From Bifidobacterium callimiconis (GTDB taxonomy: Bacteria; Actinomycetota; Actinomycetes; Actinomycetales; Bifidobacteriaceae), in contig NZ_QXGJ01000009.1 of the NCBI RefSeq assembly GCF_003952005.1, positions 50,452 to 114,451 on the forward strand: a stretch of 64,000 bases of DNA. Direction: 5' to 3'. How positions within the stretch are numbered: position 1 is the stretch's first letter; each line of letters opens with the position of its first letter. Below the pieces are notes generated by a model, which saw only the letters and a program-made list of their open reading frames with translations, had not been told where the DNA came from and ran no database searches. The position numbers and the translations under genes are program-made. Positions 61,029-64,000 of this stretch are shown piece after piece.

Positions 61029-61610
61029 ATGAACCCGCTCATCCAGCTCGAATCCACCGCCCGCGACGAGGAGACCGAACCCCAGCTCTCCGACATCATC
61101 AACGCCATCCGCAACGAATACGACAAGGACACCGCCAAGGACAAGTACCACGAGGCCGCCACCGCATGGTTCCGCGCCGCCTGCTACCACTGGATCCGCG
61201 TCATGGACGGGGAAAACGACTGCCGCGCCGTCGCCGTCGTCGCCGTCGCCCTCGAAAAGCAGGGATGGGACATGATCCCCGCGATCCTCGCCAGCCTACT
61301 GCCCGACACCACCATCGACGCCATGCGCGACACCAGCGACGTCGATCTACAGCTCTGCTACGTCGACGACTACTTCGACGGTCTCGACCACGTCATGCCC
61401 GACGACGACACCATCGCCGACGCCATGCGGCACATCGACGGCATCATCCAGTCCAGCGGCGACGACGCGACCGCCAACGCCCAAACCCTCATGGCCATCC
61501 TCGCCACCGCGGCCGGACAGGCCGACACGGCACGCGAGGCCGCATGGCAGGCCAACCGCATCGACCCGGACCACCCGTTCGCCGCATGGCTGACCGACCT
61601 CGCCCGATAA
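61029..61610 (+). CDS. DUF4192-like protein (after repeat copy 4)
   Basis: The 193-residue protein is acidic and helical. ATAWFRAACYHWIRVMDGENDCRAVAVVAVALEKQGWDMIPAILASLL and the C-terminal AQTLMAILATAAGQADTAREAAWQANRIDPDHPFAAWLTDLA follow the DUF4192 C-terminal layout, with a TPR-like final helix pair. It is related in arrangement to the 56738 product. Confidence 0.6.
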   Translation: MNPLIQLESTARDEETEPQLSDIINAIRNEYDKDTAKDKYHEAATAWFRAACYHWIRVMDGENDCRAVAVVAVALEKQGWDMIPAILASLLPDTTIDAMRDTSDVDLQLCYVDDYFDGLDHVMPDDDTIADAMRHIDGIIQSSGDDATANAQTLMAILATAAGQADTAREAAWQANRIDPDHPFAAWLTDLAR

Positions 61611-61620
61611 GCCCACGAAC

Positions 61621-61644
61621 GCCTCCCGCAACCCCGCGGGAGGC
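61621..61644 (+). other. Spacer hairpin before the 61673 start
   Basis: GCCTCCCGC (61621-61629) and GCGGGAGGC (61636-61644) form a 9-bp stem, followed by GAAAGGAG. Confidence 0.58.
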
Positions 61645-61672
61645 CCCATCCCCGCTCGAAAGGAGCCCCATC

Positions 61673-61927
61673 ATGTACGACAACTATTTCAGCCTCTTCA
61701 CCGTCGACAGCCAGCTCGCCGACGCCTACACCGTCACCGCGGATCACGTCGCCCACTACCACGGGATCAACGTCCGCCTCGACACCGCCGACACGTTCAC
61801 GCTGCTGCGCGACGGCCAGCCCGTCGGCCGAGGCTACGACAACGGCGTGGCCATCGTCGCCACCCTCGACGGACACGACATGCGCGCCGACGGCATCGAC
61901 CAGATCATCGACGCCAACCGCCGATAA
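61673..61927 (+). CDS. Small element protein of unknown function
   Basis: The 84-residue product starts at ATG 61673 behind GAAAGGAG. It reads MYDNYFSLFTVDSQLADAYTVTADHVAHYHGINV and ends DGIDQIIDANRR, an alpha/beta-looking soluble protein. No family was recognised. Confidence 0.58.
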   Translation: MYDNYFSLFTVDSQLADAYTVTADHVAHYHGINVRLDTADTFTLLRDGQPVGRGYDNGVAIVATLDGHDMRADGIDQIIDANRR

Positions 61928-61937
61928 AAGCCCAAAA

Positions 61938-61970
61938 GGGTCCGGCCGGCCATCGAGGCCGGTCGGACCC
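61938..61970 (+). other. Spacer hairpin before the 61990 start
   Basis: GGGTCCGGCCGGCC (61938-61951) pairs with GGCCGGTCGGACCC (61957-61970) with one G-U pair, then CCAAAGGA. This is the strongest of the spacer hairpins. Confidence 0.62.
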
Positions 61971-61989
61971 CGACCAAAGGAACACCATC

Positions 61990-62112
61990 ATGAACGACAT
62001 CATCGCCAACCTCACCACCGCGATCTTCCTCGCCACCGCCATCACAGGACCGTTCCTCATCGACACGATCATCAACCGCCGCGACGGAGACGACCGCCAA
62101 CATCTCTCATAA
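61990..62112 (+). CDS. 40-residue membrane microprotein
   Basis: The short ORF starts at ATG 61990 behind AAAGGA and ends at the TAA at 62110-62112. The product begins MNDIIANLTTAIFLATAITG and contains one hydrophobic helix (about 7-27), then a charged tail (RRDGDDRQHLS). Support is the good ribosome binding site, the position in a uniform ORF series and the coherent membrane helix. Confidence 0.55.
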   Translation: MNDIIANLTTAIFLATAITGPFLIDTIINRRDGDDRQHLS

Positions 62113-62130
62113 CCCACCACGGAAAAAAGG

Positions 62131-62157
62131 GGAGGCCGCGCCCACACCACGGCCTCC
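62131..62157 (+). other. Spacer hairpin before the 62178 start
   Basis: GGAGGCCG (62131-62138) pairs with CGGCCTCC (62150-62157), followed by CGAAAGGA. Confidence 0.55.
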
Positions 62158-62177
62158 TGCCACGAAAGGACCACATC

Positions 62178-62519
62178 ATGACCGACGCCAAACCCACCAT
62201 GTGCCTCACCCTCGTCATCGACCAGCCACTCGGCGACAACGACGAATGCAACTGGGAGATCCAGAGCCGCCGGCAGATCCGCCGCCCCCTCACCAGAACG
62301 CAGGCGCGACAGCTGCGCGACACCCTCGACCAGCGACTCGACCCCGCCGACAGCGTCCGACTGCACAACCGCGACGCCATCATGTGGCAGACCCGCGCCG
62401 CCGACACCCGCATCATCCCGGCGCTGCTCACCGCCGCCGGCATCGCCCCCGACCTCACCATCCCCGCACTGCACTGGATACTCATCACCATCATCATCAA
62501 CCCCCACGCCAACTGGTAA
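62178..62519 (+). CDS. Element-encoded protein of unknown function
   Basis: The 113-residue product starts at ATG 62178 behind CGAAAGGA. PTMCLTLVIDQPLGDNDECNWEIQSRRQIRRPLTRTQARQLRDTL suggests a beta strand followed by a helical half. No family was recognised. Confidence 0.58.
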   Translation: MTDAKPTMCLTLVIDQPLGDNDECNWEIQSRRQIRRPLTRTQARQLRDTLDQRLDPADSVRLHNRDAIMWQTRAADTRIIPALLTAAGIAPDLTIPALHWILITIIINPHANW

Positions 62520-62544
62520 CCAGACCGAAAGGACCACACAGACC

Positions 62545-62961
62545 ATGCAGGACATCGCCATCGAAACCATCGACGAGACCACCCACCTCGTCTGCCCGTT
62601 CAACCCACGACTGCCACGCCTCGCCCGCCGCCACGGCGGCGTCCACCAGCGCACGACCGACACCTGGACCTGGCCCGCCAGCCAAATCGACAAGGCCATC
62701 CTCGTCGCCGACCTGCTCTACGGCTACGATCCCAACGACCACAGGACCGTGACCATCAACATCAATCCCAACGACCATCGTCAAGGACCCAGAGTCGTCA
62801 TCGCCGGCCGCAAGATCATCGACACCCTGCCCGGCCAGCCGCCACGCATCCACCCCAGCGCTCGACCGCAACCCGACGGCACCATCACCATCAGCCTGCC
62901 CGCAAGCAGCCTCAAACGCATCACCGGCCCCTACCGGATCATCGAAGGAGCCACGGCATGA
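62545..62961 (+). CDS. Element-encoded protein of unknown function
   Basis: The 138-residue product starts at ATG 62545 behind CGAAAGGA, 25 nt after the previous stop. It includes LARRHGGVHQRTTDTWTWPASQIDKAILVADLLYGYDP and a C-terminal beta-rich part (DGTITISLPASSLKRIT). Its stop overlaps the next start by 4 nt (ATGA), so the two are translationally coupled. Confidence 0.6.
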   Translation: MQDIAIETIDETTHLVCPFNPRLPRLARRHGGVHQRTTDTWTWPASQIDKAILVADLLYGYDPNDHRTVTININPNDHRQGPRVVIAGRKIIDTLPGQPPRIHPSARPQPDGTITISLPASSLKRITGPYRIIEGATA

Positions 62962-63152
62962 GCACGGACCACGCCCGCGCATGGCGCATACGCCGAGGCA
63001 TCCTGCGCGACCTCGCCCGCCGCAGCCGCACCGGAACATCACGAACCGAACGAGCCCGCTGCGCACGAGCCCACAGACTCGCACGACACCTCATCGCCGA
63101 CCCCGCATTCTGGCTCTCCATCACCAGCCGCGACCTCGAACGCATCGCATAG
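62958..63152 (+). CDS. Small Arg-rich protein of unknown function
   Basis: The 64-residue, very basic product reads MSTDHARAWRIRRGILRDLARRSRTG and is helical. It is coupled to the 62545 gene through ATGA. The charge suggests nucleic-acid binding, which is inference only. Confidence 0.52.
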   Translation: MSTDHARAWRIRRGILRDLARRSRTGTSRTERARCARAHRLARHLIADPAFWLSITSRDLERIA

Positions 63153-63367
63153 ACCCATAGCCCCGGCAGCGAACGGACGGGGACGGACAGGAAGCGTTCC
63201 CTTCCCGCCCATGCGACCCGCCGACCGTGCCACGGAACCCGCCGACCGCGCAAACCACGTCGCACACGAAATCCCTCCGGGACTTCGGAGCGCCGCGGCC
63301 TGCACGCCCGACGGAACCCGAGGCCCGTACGACATGTCGCACAGGCAACAAGGAAAGGAACCACACC
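63153..63367 (+). other. Spacer with direct repeat ACCCGCCGACCG
   Basis: The 215-bp gap carries ACCCGCCGACCG twice (near 63216 and 63238) and a GAA-TCCC-TCC-GGGA-TTC hairpin near 63270. It ends with AAGGAAAGGA before ATG 63368. Confidence 0.45.
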
Positions 63368-63748
63368 ATGACCACCACGACCATCACCGAAACCACCGGC
63401 TACGACTATCGCGCGACCGTCATCCAGGACATCGAGGACTGGATCGGCGAGAACCACGCGAACTACGACAGCATGGACGCCATGCGGGAGGCCTGCGAGC
63501 CCATCGTCACCGGCCTCGACACCGGCTCCTACGTCTACAGCGCCTGGCAGGCCAGGGACTACATCACCCGCTCCGGATTCATCTTCGGCGGCGACTGGGA
63601 GGAATTCCTTCTCTGGCTCGACACCATGAGCCTCGACATCGCCGAGATCATCAGGGACCCGACGGACATGGACACCATCATCCGACTCTTCCACTTCGAC
63701 GAATGGTGCTGGGACGAAGCCTCGACCGGCATCGAGGACAAGGACTGA
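63368..63748 (+). CDS. Acidic element-encoded protein of unknown function
   Basis: The 126-residue product starts at ATG 63368 behind AAGGAAAGGA. It is acidic and aromatic-rich (VIQDIEDWIGENHANYDSMDAMREAC, FGGDWEEFLLWLDTMSLDIAEII, HFDEWCWDEA), with no recognised family. It is the last gene of the forward series. Confidence 0.6.
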   Translation: MTTTTITETTGYDYRATVIQDIEDWIGENHANYDSMDAMREACEPIVTGLDTGSYVYSAWQARDYITRSGFIFGGDWEEFLLWLDTMSLDIAEIIRDPTDMDTIIRLFHFDEWCWDEASTGIEDKD

Positions 63749-63860
63749 ACCACACAGGGGCGGGGAAAACGATCTCCGCCCCGCCGGAACCCGCAAGGGA
63801 GGACAAGGACGACGACACGACGCAGCGGAACGGAAGGGCGGCGCCGGGCGTGAGAGGTGG

Positions 63861-64000
63861 TCAGAGGGCGATATCGGTGGTGACGATGTCGCGGATCTCG
63901 TCGATGCTGCGGGGCGTGCCGTCGTCGTTGACCGCGATGAGGTGGATGAGGGTGGCGAACCTGTCGATGTCGGTCTCGTTGAAGAGGTCCGTGGCCGCCG
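63861..64000 (-). CDS. C-terminal end of an unidentified protein, 5' part outside the window
   Basis: The minus-strand frame ends at the TCA complement (TGA) at 63861-63863. The visible 45 residues read ATDLFNETDIDRFATLIHLI and end IRDIVTTDIAL. The codon pattern fits a real gene, in the opposite direction to the small-ORF series. No family can be named from the fragment. Confidence 0.5.
   Translation of the reverse strand, partial: AATDLFNETDIDRFATLIHLIAVNDDGTPRSIDEIRDIVTTDIAL

Larger units (their letters stand above)
51344..64000. mobile_element. tRNA-integrated genomic element, left end in the window
   Basis: Evidence is the tRNA-Met 3' fragment, the adjacent tyrosine recombinase, two toxin-antitoxin pairs, a repressor with operators, and then more than ten short same-strand ORFs of unknown or mobile-element families (DUF3846, DUF4192-like). 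No capsid, terminase, relaxase or type IV secretion gene is seen in the part present. The right end is outside the window. It could be an ICE/IME or a plasmid-like element. Confidence 0.85.

Noticed and set aside
55875..61030. Long open frames through the four structured repeats, in frame with the downstream ORF in copies 2-4 (an N-terminal domain of 100 or more residues) and also open on the minus strand
   Set aside because: Copy 1 has a stop before its ORF, each ORF has its own strong ribosome binding site, and the few differences between copies are mostly amino-acid changing rather than silent. High GC content keeps such frames open by chance.

Overview
The window looks like a high-GC actinobacterial chromosome, most likely a Bifidobacterium. 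The evidence is the gene content and order: coaD-sepIVA-like-yceD-rpmF-rnc, a Rho with a long Arg/Asp-rich insertion, GlnR, GlgE, DUF3039, sortase substrates ending in LAxTG-type signals, and very GC-biased codon choice. The assignment rests on remembered family features, not on a search.

Layout. Positions 1-51,340 are ordinary chromosome. From left to right: a truncated low-molecular-weight phosphatase; two sortase-anchored surface proteins (698-1276, 7954-9618); cysS; a DUF559-like nuclease-fold protein; an AIM24-family protein; ilvB-ilvN for branched-chain amino acids; the rnc/rpmF/yceD/sepIVA/coaD cluster; pncB for NAD; rph and rdgB; tRNA-Leu(UAG) and tRNA-Thr(CGU); a mannose-1-phosphate guanylyltransferase; pgi; three adjacent single-pass membrane proteins, two of them paralogues (25316-28760); rho; chorismate mutase; a DUF4012 envelope protein; valS; an oligopeptide-type binding protein; nth; glnR; mntP; ppa; glgE; and a copper module (csoR, a CsoR-type operator, and a P1B ATPase carrying a cupredoxin-like N-terminus and a YHS C-terminus).

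From 51,344 to the right edge is an integrated element. Its boundary is the 3' half of a tRNA-Met(CAU) gene, cut exactly at the anticodon, next to a tyrosine recombinase. The element carries two toxin-antitoxin pairs (YefM-YoeB and RelBE types, each with a visible operator), an HTH regulator with two operators, a predicted amidoligase with a five-unit cysteine repeat coupled to a class II glutamine amidotransferase, and a long series of small same-strand ORFs. Most of these ORFs follow a GC-rich hairpin and a strong Shine-Dalgarno sequence. Four of them (56183, 58438, 59939, 61029) follow near-identical 300-450 bp repeats, each holding a textbook intrinsic terminator and a 130-nt domain closed by a 15-16 bp helix. 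These repeats and the amidoligase/amidotransferase pair are the most novel content.

The chromosome also carries several families of intergenic repeats: a 210-220 bp inverted element built on TTCGCTAGGT (three copies), a TTTGGTAGT/ACTACCAAA array, REP-like palindromes at about nine loci, and three GTGTGATCACAC palindromes. No rRNA genes or CRISPR arrays were seen.
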